Assembly (NCBI GenBank): GCA_051453625.1 | Contig: JBOZIK010000001.1 | Span: forward strand, 166,590,674-166,654,673 | Direction: 5' to 3' | From: Welwitschia mirabilis | Lineage: Eukaryota; Gnetophyta; Gnetopsida; Welwitschiales | Length of the DNA stretch: 64,000 nucleotides | In this document: positions 23,397 to 34,000 of the stretch, piece by piece | How the letters are laid out: each line of letters begins with the position of its first letter | How positions within the stretch are numbered: position 1 is the stretch's first letter | The notes under the pieces: generated by a model | Seen by the model: only the letters and a program-made list of their open reading frames with translations | Databases searched by the model: none | Told to the model about the DNA's origin: nothing | Made by a program: the position numbers and the translations under genes

Positions 23397-25028
23397 TAGT
23401 GAAGCTATGAACTATAAAGACAAAGAAAAGTCGATTTAGGCTATGGATAAGGAGATGAAATCTCTCCATAAGAACAATGCATGAACCTTAGTGGCTAAGC
23501 CTAAGAATCATAAAGTTGTCAGTTGTAAATGGATCTATAAGAAGAAGCAAGAAATTAACAGAGATCAGATTTAAGGTAAGGCTAGTAGCTAGAGGGTTTA
23601 CTCAGACTCAAGGTATTGATTTCAATGAAATATTCTCTTCTATGATGAAGCATAGGTCTATAAGACTGATATTGGCACTGGTAAATCAATTTGATTATGA
23701 ATTGGAACAGTTGGATGTCAAAATAGCGTTCTTATATGGAGAATTGGAAGAAACTATCTTGATGTAGCAACCAGAAGGCTTTGTGGTATCAAGCAAGGAA
23801 GAACATGTATGTTTATTGAACAAATCTCTATATGGTCTAAATAAATCACCTAGACAATGGAACATAAGATTTGATGATTTTATGATAAAACATAAGTTCA
23901 ACAGAAGTAAGCATGATCCCTGTGTTTACTACAAGGAGTTGGAAGATAAGCATATGATATTACTATATGTAGATGATATGATTATTGCATTAAACAGTTG
24001 TAATGAAATTTAGAAGTTGAAAGATGAACTAAAAAATGAGTTTAAAATGAAGCATCTTGGTCTAGCCAAGAAGATACTGGGTATGGAAATTTCAAGGAAA
24101 AGAAGCTGTAGGAAGATAGAACTTACTCAGAAAGATTTCTTACAAAAGGTGTTAAGTAAATTTGGAATGAGTAATGTGAAGCCAGTATTAACTCCATTAA
24201 TTGCTCAATTCAAGTTGTGTAACTCAACTGAAGAAAAGCTGGAGGAGGATAGTGAGTATATGAAAAGAATACCATATGAAAACATAGTTGGTTCTTTGAT
24301 GTATGCAATGGTCTGTACAAGACCGGATTTATCCTATGCTATCAGTTTGGTGAGTAGGTTCATATCAAGACCACTTAAAGATCATTGACATGTCTTAAAG
24401 TGGATATTAAGGTATGTAGCTGGTACAGTGGATAAGGGTTTGGTATTTGAAAACAGAAAATGGAGTTGGAATGACAAGAATGCTGTGATTGATTAGTGGA
24501 CTCAAACTTTGCAAGATGCTATGGTACTAGAAAATCATTGACTGGTTTTATTTTTACAGCTTTTGGAACTGCAATTAGCTGGAAAGTTAGTCTTCAAAAA
24601 GTGGTGGCCCTTTCCACACCAGAAGCTGAATACATGGAATTCACAGAGGCTATTAAGGAAGCCTTATGATTGAAGGGATTTATTCAGGAACTGAAGCTTG
24701 AACAAGGCAAGATGATAGTGTTTTATGATAATCAAGGGGCCTTGTAGCTGCTTAAGAATAACATCACTCATGAAAGAACAAAAAATATAGATGTGAAGCT
24801 TCATTTCATAAGATGAAGCTTCCTTTCATAAGGGAAGTATCTGTTGAAGGATCAGTTGAGGTAAAGAAGGTGAAGATAGATGACAATCCTACTGATATGA
24901 TCACAAAGCCTATTCCAAGCAAGAATTTCAGCTATTGCTTGGAGTTAGTTGGAGTCCAGAGCACTTGATGCCTCAAGGATTGAGGCAGAATAAGAATTCA
25001 AACATCCTATATAACTAAGGTGGAGAAT
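23397..25028 (+). pseudogene. Copia RT and RNase H (better preserved copy), 5'-truncated by a gap
   Basis: It starts inside the region equivalent to about 21,017 of the older copy (TAGTGAAGCTATGAACTATA). The open parts are GIDFNEIFSSMMKHRSIRLI, QLDVKIAFLYGELEETILM, SLYGLNKSPRQWN and YVDDM (23,966-23,980). RNase H keeps EAEYME and YDNQGAL with its Asp intact. Breaks include a frameshift near 23,555, TAG stops at about 23,765 and 24,013, and a frameshift near 24,495. A local duplication of a CTTCATTTCATAAG-like phrase lies near 24,797-24,832. Two residues before YVDD are missing relative to the older copy. It ends with AAGGTGGAGAAT, the polypurine-like tract, beside LTR3. Confidence 0.92.
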
Positions 25029-25444
25029 TGTAAAGTAGTTAGTTATATAGCATGATAGTTACTATATTTGGAAGGTTGATGAGTTGCCGGTTTTGGTTAG
25101 TGTAGTTGTTAGCTATTATAACAACTTGTAACAAACTTTATACTTATAAGAGAAAGTTGAGAAGCTGATCAAAATACACAAGAGAGGGAAAGAATAGATT
25201 AGCAGTTACAGACTTGAAAACTCTCCAAAAAGTCTATGAAAGAAAGCCTTGAATTCTCCTTGTAACCTGTAAAAGCTTAAAATCGAAAATATAGTGAATT
25301 GGTGTTGGATGCTGGTGGATGTAGGGCCTGACATATTGCAAGGTTGTGAACCACATAAATTCTAGTGTGATTACTTTGATTGCAATTTGTTTCTTTAGGA
25401 TTTACATTCAAGATCAAATTAATATTCATCCTAAATCACTAACA
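25029..25444 (+). repeat. Copia 3' LTR (LTR3, 416 bp), partner of LTR1
   Basis: It starts TGTAAAGTAGTTAGTTATA and ends CACTAACA. It is followed by GTACC, the same five bases that precede LTR1. Confidence 0.93.
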
Positions 25445-25449
25445 GTACC

Positions 25450-26030
25450 ATTTTGAAAAATAATTAGAAATCCTATAATAAAAAGGGATGGAATTTTTAT
25501 TTTTAAAATCTTTTTCATGCACTTAAGGATGGGAAAATAAGGATACTTGTTTTCGTGACAGAGGCAAGGTTATTAACTAAGGAAAATACATTTTAATTTA
25601 ACTTTAAATAAAGATAAAATAGATGATAGCAAATAGTGATTATTCTAATTCAATAATGAAAAACACTTTAACCTCTATGAAATATAGTCATATAATGCCA
25701 ATAAAATATCCTTGACTTTTACTTATAATAATTATTGTCATTGAATGTAATGAAATCCCAACACTTCTTAGAAAAATAATTGGTTAGAGGATTGTATAGT
25801 AATATTGTTCATATTTTGAATGGAGTTCATCAAGATCATATTACAAAGGTACCAAATCTCCACACATATAACCATCTACTTACCTTCATCAAATTTGTCA
25901 TAACACTTTCCCAAGGAAAGATGCGTGTATATGTGCATGTGTGCATGTGTGTGTGTCTATGTATGCATGCACACATCCACATATGTATGGGGACCATAAC
26001 ATGATTATTTTGTTTACTAAAATGTAACAT
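25450..26030. other. AT-rich stretch with a TG/CA-rich patch
   Basis: No gene is seen. At 25,919-25,990 an imperfect alternating purine-pyrimidine run (GTGTGCATGTGTGTGTGTC then ATGCATGCACACAT) forms a partial inverted repeat. Confidence 0.6.
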
Positions 26031-28025
26031 CCAGGCTTGAATTAAAATTTTAGTCTTATAAACTTTTAAATTTTTGTATTAATCACATTAAACTAAAATT
26101 TTTTAAGAATTTTCAAGCATCAAGGGATTATTGGTCCATATGACCTAATCAAAAGGAAAATTTATTCCCAACATTATGTCTCATAAAAAGTATTCAATAT
26201 GTGATCATAGGATCATGAATCCTTAGAATTAACATATCCTCAAATGATAATGTATTCAAAAATACTAGATTGGACATAAGCTTATTTAATTTGGCATTGT
26301 AAATTACAATGATGGTCAAACTTAAGACATGAAACCACTAGGAGAGCTTATAGTAGTGATATAAAAGGAAGAAAGATTTATCTGTATTAACATCATAAAA
26401 AAAGAAAAGTAGACACATTCTTAAAAAAAGAAAGTTGTACTGCCAAAATCACTTAATAGTTTCTAAGTATTTTATTCACCTAGTTGAGTTTTAAATCTTA
26501 TTATTTTAACTAGCTTAATCCAAAAATAAAAATATAGAGTTTTTAGAGAGGATTAAGTAGTTACAAGAAAGTGACTCCCAAGGAAATGACTAAATGATAT
26601 GGCTTTATTCTTTGTCCACTAATTTTGAATATTTTTTCGTAAGTGGAAGACTGTAACATCTTCATGTGAAAAGATTTCTTAAAGTTTAAAAGGTCTACTC
26701 CATTTAGATATTAACTTACTGGGAAATAAATGCATTTTTAAATTATATAAAAAAATCTCATTATCAAGACTAAAGGATTTCTTAGGATATGAACATCATG
26801 ATATCTTTTCATCCTTTCTTTTAAAATATGATGATCTCATAGGATTTATTTCTAACCTCTTCAAGTACAATAAGGCTAGTCTTCCTAAATTCTAAGGGTT
26901 AATTGAGGTTATTATTAACTTATTTGATGACCCAAAAATTTTCATGTTCTATTTCAACAGGAAGGTAACATGCTTTTTCAAGAATAACCTTGTAAGAGAG
27001 AATTCCAATACAGGTTTTAGAGGTAGCTTTGTAAGACCAAAGAGCATCATTAAGGTACAGTAACAAGTCTTTTGTATAATTCACTATTTTTTATAATATT
27101 ATATTTATTTCATGCTAGGTAACTTCTATTGTACATTGGCTTGGGGATGCCATTGAATAATAACTTTATATAGGATGTTGCATTTTTTTCATAAGATTGT
27201 TTGTTATTCAGTTGCAAATATGGGTTCCTTCATCATAATAAAATCCAAAGGATAAAGAAATAGGTATAAAATATACTCTTTTGAAAATATGTTAACCACT
27301 CTAGCATCATCTATTTTAGCTATAATGTCTTCACACTACTTAGTGATATAATTGAGAGAAACTCGTATGTAGAGATAACCAAAAGGATGGAATGGCCCAA
27401 TAAAGTCCATATCACATATATCAAATGGATTAGTCACTAGAAAATGATAAAGAGGCATCATACTTCTCTTGAGAAGAATTCATAATCATTAACATTTACC
27501 ACAAGATTTGCAATAAACATATTTAAAAAGTACTGGATAATACAATTCAAATTGTAGGATCTTAGGAGAAGTTTTCTTTATAGAAAAGTAACCTTTACAA
27601 ACTCAATGTAAATATTTTATAATATTTGTAGGATCAAAATGTGGAATAAATGCATGACTGATTTAATTAGGGTAATATTTAAATAAGTAAGGATCATCCC
27701 AAAAGTGTTTATTTACAGCATGCAAGAAATACTTTTGATCTTAAATATTCTAATGATTAGGCATTTTATATGTAATAAGAAAGTTAGTAGCAACAACATG
27801 TCAAGATTTGTCTTGAAAAGCTAAAAGATCTTTATTTAGGAGAAGGACCATCTATTGGCATAGAATCTAAATAATAAGGAGATGAAGCCATGATATGTAA
27901 TAACTTAATTAGCAAAAATAATTTTTACACCTTTATTATCCTTGATCTCTATCTTAAATTATTTCAATGAAAAAATCCATCTAATGATTCTAGCTTTCGA
28001 ATATTTAGCTTAAAATATATCCTAG
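26030..28025 (-). mobile_element. Ty3/gypsy relic, minus strand (RNase H end to integrase and 3' tail)
   Basis: Reading right to left, the fragment holds the last part of RNase H, the integrase zinc-binding and core regions, and the integrase C-terminal side, then non-coding sequence to about 26,030. Part of that tail resembles sequence inside element E4 (34,930-35,020). No LTR or RT part was found with it, and its right edge abuts a 13-base T-run at 28,037-28,049. The motifs match the Athila/Tat branch. Confidence 0.85.
26760..28015 (-). pseudogene. Ty3/gypsy RNase H tail and integrase relic
   Basis: From 28,015 leftwards, ARIIRWIFSL and FKIEIKDNKGVK match the RNase H end. HFWDDPYLFKYYPN (near 27,680), SPKILQFELYYPVLF and YCKSCGKC (near 27,510) match the integrase zinc-binding region. 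FDICDMDFIGPF (near 27,415) is the core start. LNDALWSYKATSKTCIGILS (near 27,030) and CYLPVEIEHENFWVIK (near 26,960) match the C-terminal side. Stops and frameshifts are frequent and the second catalytic Asp region is not recognisable. This is an old fossil of an Athila/Tat-like integrase. Confidence 0.85.
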
Positions 28026-29441
28026 ATAACTCCTCTTTTTTTTTTTTAAGGGAATGGAAGCGATTTTTCTTAATAATATGTAAAGTCAAATTAGCTATAT
28101 GTGCAAGATCCTCACATTTACATACCTTTTTAGTTAAAGTATGTAGATGTCTTAAAATCCGTGACATCTTTAAGTTTAAAAGACATTGTTTGCTAGCTGA
28201 CTTTCTCTTCATCAAATTTTTAATTGTGAAAGGGATGTTTTTGGGGTAAAAGGCATTTTCTATGTACTTTCATTTTGCATCTTGCAAACTAGGATGAGAT
28301 GTTTACCCATTTAAAAATGTCTTTTATTTGATGAAAAAGACATCTCTTATGCTATATGTAGGTAACATCAAAAGTAAAAAAGTGTAAGATAGTTAGGGTT
28401 AGACATCTTTGTAAGAGTTAAACCCTTTCTTATTTCTCATTTTTTATTTTATTTACTTTAAATGACATCCAAAAAGGATAAAATGAGTTTCAGATTAAAC
28501 CTTTAAGGAAGAAAATTATTAGAATAGGTGGACAAAAAAGGCCCATGTGGGAGGAAAAAGAAAAGGATAAGGAAAAATAAGGATCATAAAGCAGATAATA
28601 ACTTCAGAACAAAGTTAGTAGAAGGTGGAAATATGGACCCTCCATTATTTTAAATGATGCCAAGAAAAATATGAGTCTTGAAAATCCATCAAAATTATAG
28701 TAGAGAGCAAAGAGAACATTGGAATTCAAACAATCCATACTGATAAAAATCATGCATTATTTTGTGGTTCTTGACTGGGAAATAATAGTGCATATAATGC
28801 AAAGCACTTTTGAATATATGGTCAGAGAATTCTATGGTAATATCCATAACATCAAGCTAGATATAACATAATTTTAATTGAAAGTAAGTGGTACAATTTC
28901 ATATCTCTTCTAGGTGAATAAACAATTTGTTGGACAAGTATCTTTAGAAAGTTCTTTAAATATAGGTAGGATCTTTCTAGGATATATTTACAAATCAAAA
29001 TTTTCAAACTTTTCGAAGATATTTGACTACAAAATTATTTGGAAAAACTAGACACTTGTAGAAGATAAACTAAAAATAAAATAGATTAGTCTAGATGCTT
29101 TAATTTTTTGATTAATTACTTTTTTACAATATTATTATAAGAGGTGATAGTTGTGAGTATGTAACAGTAATATAGTCTTTGATTGTATATTGTCTCCTCA
29201 TTGGTATTATAATATATTTATGTTTTTTTATATTATAACATGATCTCTCATTTTTAGTGAAATAGAACATTTGGATATACTTATCTTATTTGTTTTATGT
29301 GCCAATATAAATATTTTTGAATAGTCATTGATTTGTCCTAAAAGACCTCTAACAAATTTTGATGAGAATAAGTATGTATTCTTTTTAGCTCTTAATGGTC
29401 TTAGACCATTTAAACCGTAGCCTTCATTCAAATGATTAAAA
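28026..29441. other. Unassigned repeat-like stretch, possible gag-like fragment
   Basis: A 13-base T-run lies at 28,037-28,049. Phrases such as AAAAGACATCTC and TTAGACATCTTTG at 28,340-28,420 recall the word-rich LTR at 30,971. At about 28,757-29,060 the plus strand reads LDWEIIVHIMQSTFEYMVRE then FYGNIHNIKL. This resembles the VREFYANL phrase of a domain found in some plant transposon and Gag-like proteins, but the match is short and I am unsure of it. The open frame on the minus strand at 29,228-29,431 is unrecognised. Confidence 0.35.
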
Positions 29442-29548
29442 TGTTGGGCCCATTACCATTACAACAAAAGACATGACTTAGGTAAAAACTAAAACCCTTC
29501 ATAGTTAACCCCTTATTGGGTTAAGCATGGGGAGTACATTTCTCATAA
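29442..29548 (-). repeat. TRIM 3' LTR (107 bp)
   Basis: The same length as its partner, with substantial divergence. It starts TTATGAG where TGTTGAG is expected and ends CCCAACA. Confidence 0.72.
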
Positions 29549-29646
29549 TCTCCTCGTTGATCCAAATGTTGATTGATCACATGAACTGAAAAGGCCTTGA
29601 GGAGATCCAAACCCAAAACAAAACCAAAATCATGGCTTTGATACTA

Positions 29647-29753
29647 ACTATCAATCCCACTCCCATCACACCAAAATCATGACGTAGGTGCAAACTAGAA
29701 TCCTTCATATTTACCTAAATATTAGGCTAGTCGTGGGGAGTATGTACTCAACA
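29647..29753 (-). repeat. TRIM 5' LTR (107 bp)
   Basis: It shares with the left copy the phrases CTCCCCA, CTATGAAGG/ATATGAAGG and GTCATG. It starts TGTTGAG on the minus strand. Confidence 0.72.
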
Positions 29754-30898
29754 CACAATTTATTGGTGCACATGCATCATCTTGAATTAAAAAATGCCTC
29801 AAAGAAATCTCTAAATTAATAGATAAAAGTGTCTATAATATATTACATATGAATAAAAGATAAGACATGAATGAGAAATAGATTAGATAGGATAGAGTTA
29901 GTAAAGGGAAGAAACCATCTCGAATTTTGAGGAAGTGTATACTTCTCAATGGATAGATAGTAAAGAAAAAAAAAGCAACATCATCCTAAGTAGGAATACG
30001 ATATAACTTTAGTAGATGAGAGGATTCAAGGAATAATAGAAGTAGTAATAACATATAAAGTATAACTTACTAGAGACTCCTATTTAGGGGAAAAAACAAT
30101 AGAAGCCTTGTTTTTAAGGGGAATTAGTCCTTTATTATGGTGTCTCAGATTACAAGGAGAAATAAAAGGATGAGCTCTTGCTTAGGTTCATTTAACCTAA
30201 TCTTAGGATATGGAGATTATATATTACAACTCTAGTGTTATCACTACCTTCAGTACCACTATTTCCAATTTATACACCATTACTAATATAGACACCACAT
30301 CCATCCTTCATAAGATTTATAGAGGAAATGACTTCGAGCTTATTTGATAATTGTATCACTTCACACACATATGCAAGAATGAGAAGGTTATTTCAAAAAT
30401 AAACTGAAGCATATTCCTCTTAGTAAAAAAGATTATTAGTTCAATTGTAGTCTTCAGCATCATATAATACACAATAATTATCAATAATTAGTAAAAAGGA
30501 TTAAATGATTAGGTATATCATCTAGGAATAAATGATGACAAGGATAATGATGCCTCTAGTGATATAGAAGAAGAATAAAGCTTTGCCTTAGTCTTTTCTC
30601 TTTTTTAGCTAATGTTCAAAAAAGGGAATAAGTAATGCAATGTGATGTATTAAACAGATTAGTGGTCAAAGGATAAAATTTGAGAGAGATGGAGTTGTGA
30701 CCTTTAGTAACTATTAATGGTTCATGCATTTTATTCTTATCCACATTCATGTGCCGTGTATGCATTTTTTTTTTATGTTAAACTATTGATATATTTGTAC
30801 AACATATAAATGATATATCTCGATTCTTCTATGAAAGCCTTTTCATTTTCATAGTATATTTGTCTTAACTAAAATATGTGCTACTTAAAATGAGGGAT
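29754..30898. other. AT-rich stretch, nothing recognised
   Basis: Dense stops in all frames. It may be decayed interior of the copia-like element whose LTR starts at 30,971, but no protein motif supports this. Confidence 0.45.
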
Positions 30899-31040
30899 TA
30901 TTGAGACATCTAGTTTTGATGGTATTATGGTCATCATATGCAAGTTATGAAAATCATAAAAAGGGGATATTATTGAGACATCTAGTTTTGATGATGTTAA
31001 TAACTTATTAAAAGAACCTATTATGTGTTGTACATTTGTA
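30899..31040 (+). repeat. 72-bp duplication at the start of a copia-like LTR
   Basis: TATTGAGACATCTAGTTTTG occurs at 30,899 and again at 30,971. The bases between end in AAAAAGGGGATAT, a polypurine-like tract just before the second copy. The pattern fits a duplicated PPT and LTR start. Confidence 0.7.
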
Positions 31041-32570
31041 GAAGTTTAAGGCAAGATGAACACAATGAAGGAAAAAGAGACATCTTTGAATATGAAGACA
31101 TCCAATAGAGAAGTAAACATCTATAACTTACAATAAACGTTTACTTAAGATTTAGAATTTGTCTTACATCATACTAATATTAAAACATCTAACACATGTA
31201 ATAAATGTCTTTCCTAAGTAGAAGATGATGTATTAAAGAAGATGTCTTTAGCATTGGAAGATATCTACATAACATAGAGACATCTACCACCTGAGAAGAA
31301 TATAGATAAAAACTCAAAGACCATACAAAGACATCTAAAGAATTTAGAAGATGTCTTAACTAAGTGCATGCGGACATGTAAAAGATGTCTATAATTTAGA
31401 ATAAAACAATGAAATGCATTCAAGCGTCATAGGGATACTTATAGAGATGAAAGTGAATCACAACGTTAGGAAGGATTAACAAATAGGACATGGCTTGTGA
31501 AAAATATCTACATTAAGAAAATATGTTTTTATAATAGAAATAGGTCTTTCCCTCATAGAAGACATATTTGACACTCTTGAAGTAGATTGAAGACATTTAT
31601 CACCTTAAATGCTATAGCTACATCAAATATTCAAAATAAATATGTTTGAACATCAAAAGACTTATAACTCCACATAGGTTGAGAACTTTGGCAATAGATG
31701 TTATGTAGTGGATGGGACATTTACTATTCATAGAAGATGTTTGCTATCAAAAAAATATTTCTACTTTTCATAGCCATAAAAATGGAATCGCCATTAGCAT
31801 GAATCTTGGAGGTTGGTAAGAGTTTCAATGCGATCATCAACTATGCAATGTAAAAGAGAAAAATAAATTAGCTATAATAAAAGCTCTTATTATTATCTAT
31901 AATAAAACTGGTATAAAAAAGAACTTAATAAAACAAGCCTTCAATCTCTATAAATGAAGAACGCTCGACAACTTAAGGGATTCTTATTCTATTAGTACAT
32001 TCTTTTTCTCTAGCTATTTAAATAGATTATAAGCTTTATTGCCTTTCTTTGTTTGTTCATTATGTGTTAAATATTTGACATAGAGCAAGCTATTAAGCTA
32101 TAAAAGTTAAATTATTTTGTATGCATAACTTGTTAAATTAGTTTCATTTAGATTCCAAGTTGTATTGACTTATTTATATTAGGTATAAGGTGTTTATACT
32201 AAAATATGGAAGTCATTAGGATTTATTAGAATCTAGATTTAAAATCCTTTTATCACATTGTTTTTGATCTTGAGAGGTTTATATTATCCATTTATAAAGG
32301 GATCTAGTTACTCCCTATGGGATATGAGTGTGTTCTTGAGAGATAAGTTTGGGGTAAACCTAAAAAACTTTTTAGAGTTATATTAGGCATCCACCATTTA
32401 CGTGTTAATGTGCTAAGGTTGGGAAACCATGTTACTTTGGTGATTTATGTTTTTATTGTTCCTAGTTAATTGTATTTTTCATTTAGCATTTTAAATTTAT
32501 TTGATTAATGACTTTTTAATTAAAGGTTCCTCTCCGTATGTCGGTTCTTGATTACCTAGTTTGTTATCAT
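30971..32570 (+). repeat. Probable SIRE/Maximus-like Ty1/copia LTR (about 1.6 kb)
   Basis: The start, ATTGAGACATCTAGTTTTGA then TGATG after a polypurine-like tract, resembles SIRE-type LTR starts. A TATA-like CTCTATAAATGAAG lies near 31,950. The far part holds CTAAGGTTGGGAAACCATGT, reminiscent of copia LTR ends. The exact right edge is uncertain (about 32,560-32,578). No second LTR or pol was found, so it may be a solo LTR or the end of a decayed element. The interior is unusually rich in AGACATCT/AGATGTCT words. Confidence 0.45.
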
Positions 32571-32655
32571 GGGGTGGATGATGATAAGACATCAATGTGG
32601 AATAAGTCATTCTTCTATTGATGATTACTCATTTAACCTACTCCTCTGAGTTCAT

Positions 32656-34000
32656 TGTTTATTATAGAACAATGTTCAGATTTAAAACTAAGTTAAAAAC
32701 TTAGTTATCATTCTTTCATAGGGATAATTAGGGGTTAACTAAATAAAAATTACATAAAATCTTCCTATCTTGTAAATTATAAATTAAAGAAAAAGAAAAT
32801 GAAAAAAGAAGAGAGAGGTGAGAATTAGTTTGAAGCTTCATCTAGAAAAGTGGGAAGCAGATAATCTTTAAGGGTACTCGATTTGTCTTCCTGCAAGTCC
32901 TTACTTGATCATATGAAATACTAACCTAAGAAAAAACTTTAAACCATCAAGTGTAAAAGTTTGAGTAATAGTGACATAATCTCATTCACCATTTGAGTAT
33001 TAATGAATTCAATAGTTACTGATCCTTTATAGCCTTGCAATAAAAATAGAAAGTGTAAACCTATAGTGAACAAGATCTATGAAGCTACAAAGATGAATAC
33101 CAATTAACTTATCAAATCCACTTAGTGACCAAAGTAAAACTTAATAGTGTGTTGCTACTTAAGCATTCCCAGTATGAAGTAAATTAAAACTTACAATCAA
33201 AAGCAACAAATCTTTAGTATTAAATAAAAAATAATGCACATTACATCAGAGATAAAGGAATATGGAAGGACCCATGAAGTTCCTTGAAAGCATGCTCACT
33301 CCTCAAGGAAGTACTTAAAAGGCCTTTACACCTTGACACTCCAAAAACTCCATGTCTTATCCAAATAAAAGATGATTACAAGTAAGGGTTCAAGGCTCTT
33401 TTATAGGTGAGGGTAGGAGTTAAGAGCCATTGGCTTGTACCGTTAGGTAGAATCTTCATCATGCAGCATTAAGTAGATAAGATTCTATTTTGTAGCACTT
33501 GGTGGAGGTTGTCTTATAGTGTTAGGTAGATAAGATTCCATCCTATATCATTAGTTAGAATCTTCATCATTTAGCATTTGTTAGAGGTTGTTTTGTAGCA
33601 TTTGGTAGAGATTGTCATGTAGCATTAGGTGGAATCTTCTTTATAAGAACTCCAACATGTGGACTTTGGAGCCAGATTCCTCTACCAACCAGTGCCATTG
33701 ACACATGTCTCCAATGCCACCTCCACATGCCTCTGTCACATGTATTCTAATGCTACTTTTCTATGTTACCATCCTCCATTACCATGATTGTTTTATGTAT
33801 AATTGTGTCCATCTTCCGTTATGTGTTTCAAAACGTGGCTAAAGATCTGCAATTATCATAAAGAAAAATGTAATATTAAATTTTATTTTACAATCAATAA
33901 AAGACATATTTTATGATTAAAATACTAAACTAATGTCTTGGTTTACAATAAATTGGCCTAAAACACTTGATATAAATGTTAATGTTTACATGTTAAAACA
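32656..34000 (-). repeat. E4 3' LTR (1,345 bp, minus strand)
   Basis: It starts TGTTTTAACATG at 34,000, preceded on the minus strand by a purine run (AGAGGG). A TATA-like CTATAAAAGAG lies on the minus strand at about 33,398-33,406, fitting the LTR promoter. Within it a phrase like GTAGCATTAGGTNGAATCTT recurs several times at about 33,440-33,640. Confidence 0.88.

Larger units (their letters stand above)
17875..25449 (+). mobile_element. Ty1/copia (Tork/TNT1-like) complex with three LTRs
   Basis: A 5-bp duplication GTACC flanks the outer LTRs (17,875-17,879 and 25,445-25,449). Between them lie an LTR, primer-binding site and gag start; a gap; most of an older copy (gag, protease, integrase, RT, RNase H, its own 3' LTR and about 250 bp of unrelated DNA); a second gap; and the RT-RNase H end of a better preserved copy with its 3' LTR. 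The gene order gag-PR-IN-RT-RH is diagnostic of copia. The outer LTRs resemble each other more than either resembles the middle one. The simplest reading is one young element at this locus plus a foreign copy placed inside it by the scaffold. True rearrangement is the alternative. Confidence 0.9.
29442..29753 (-). mobile_element. TRIM (terminal-repeat retrotransposon in miniature)
   Basis: Two 107-bp direct repeats (29,647-29,753 and 29,442-29,548) flank a 98-bp interior, 312 bp in all. Read on the minus strand, the first repeat starts TGTTGAGTAC and the second ends CCCAACA. Directly after the first repeat is TAGTATCAAAGCCATG (29,646-29,631), close to the initiator-Met tRNA complement TGGTATCAGAGCCATG. 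Just before the second repeat is a purine run CGAGGAGA (29,556-29,549). There is no coding capacity, as expected for TRIMs, which are mobilised by other elements. No target-site duplication was found by eye. Confidence 0.75.

Noticed and set aside
25919-25990. TG/CA-rich imperfect palindrome as a regulatory or Z-DNA element
   Set aside because: It is simple-sequence DNA with no associated gene. Nothing supports a function.
27964-28215. 83-codon minus-strand frame as a gene
   Set aside because: Its left part overlaps the RNase H relic in a different frame, and the middle is a lysine run from an A-tract.
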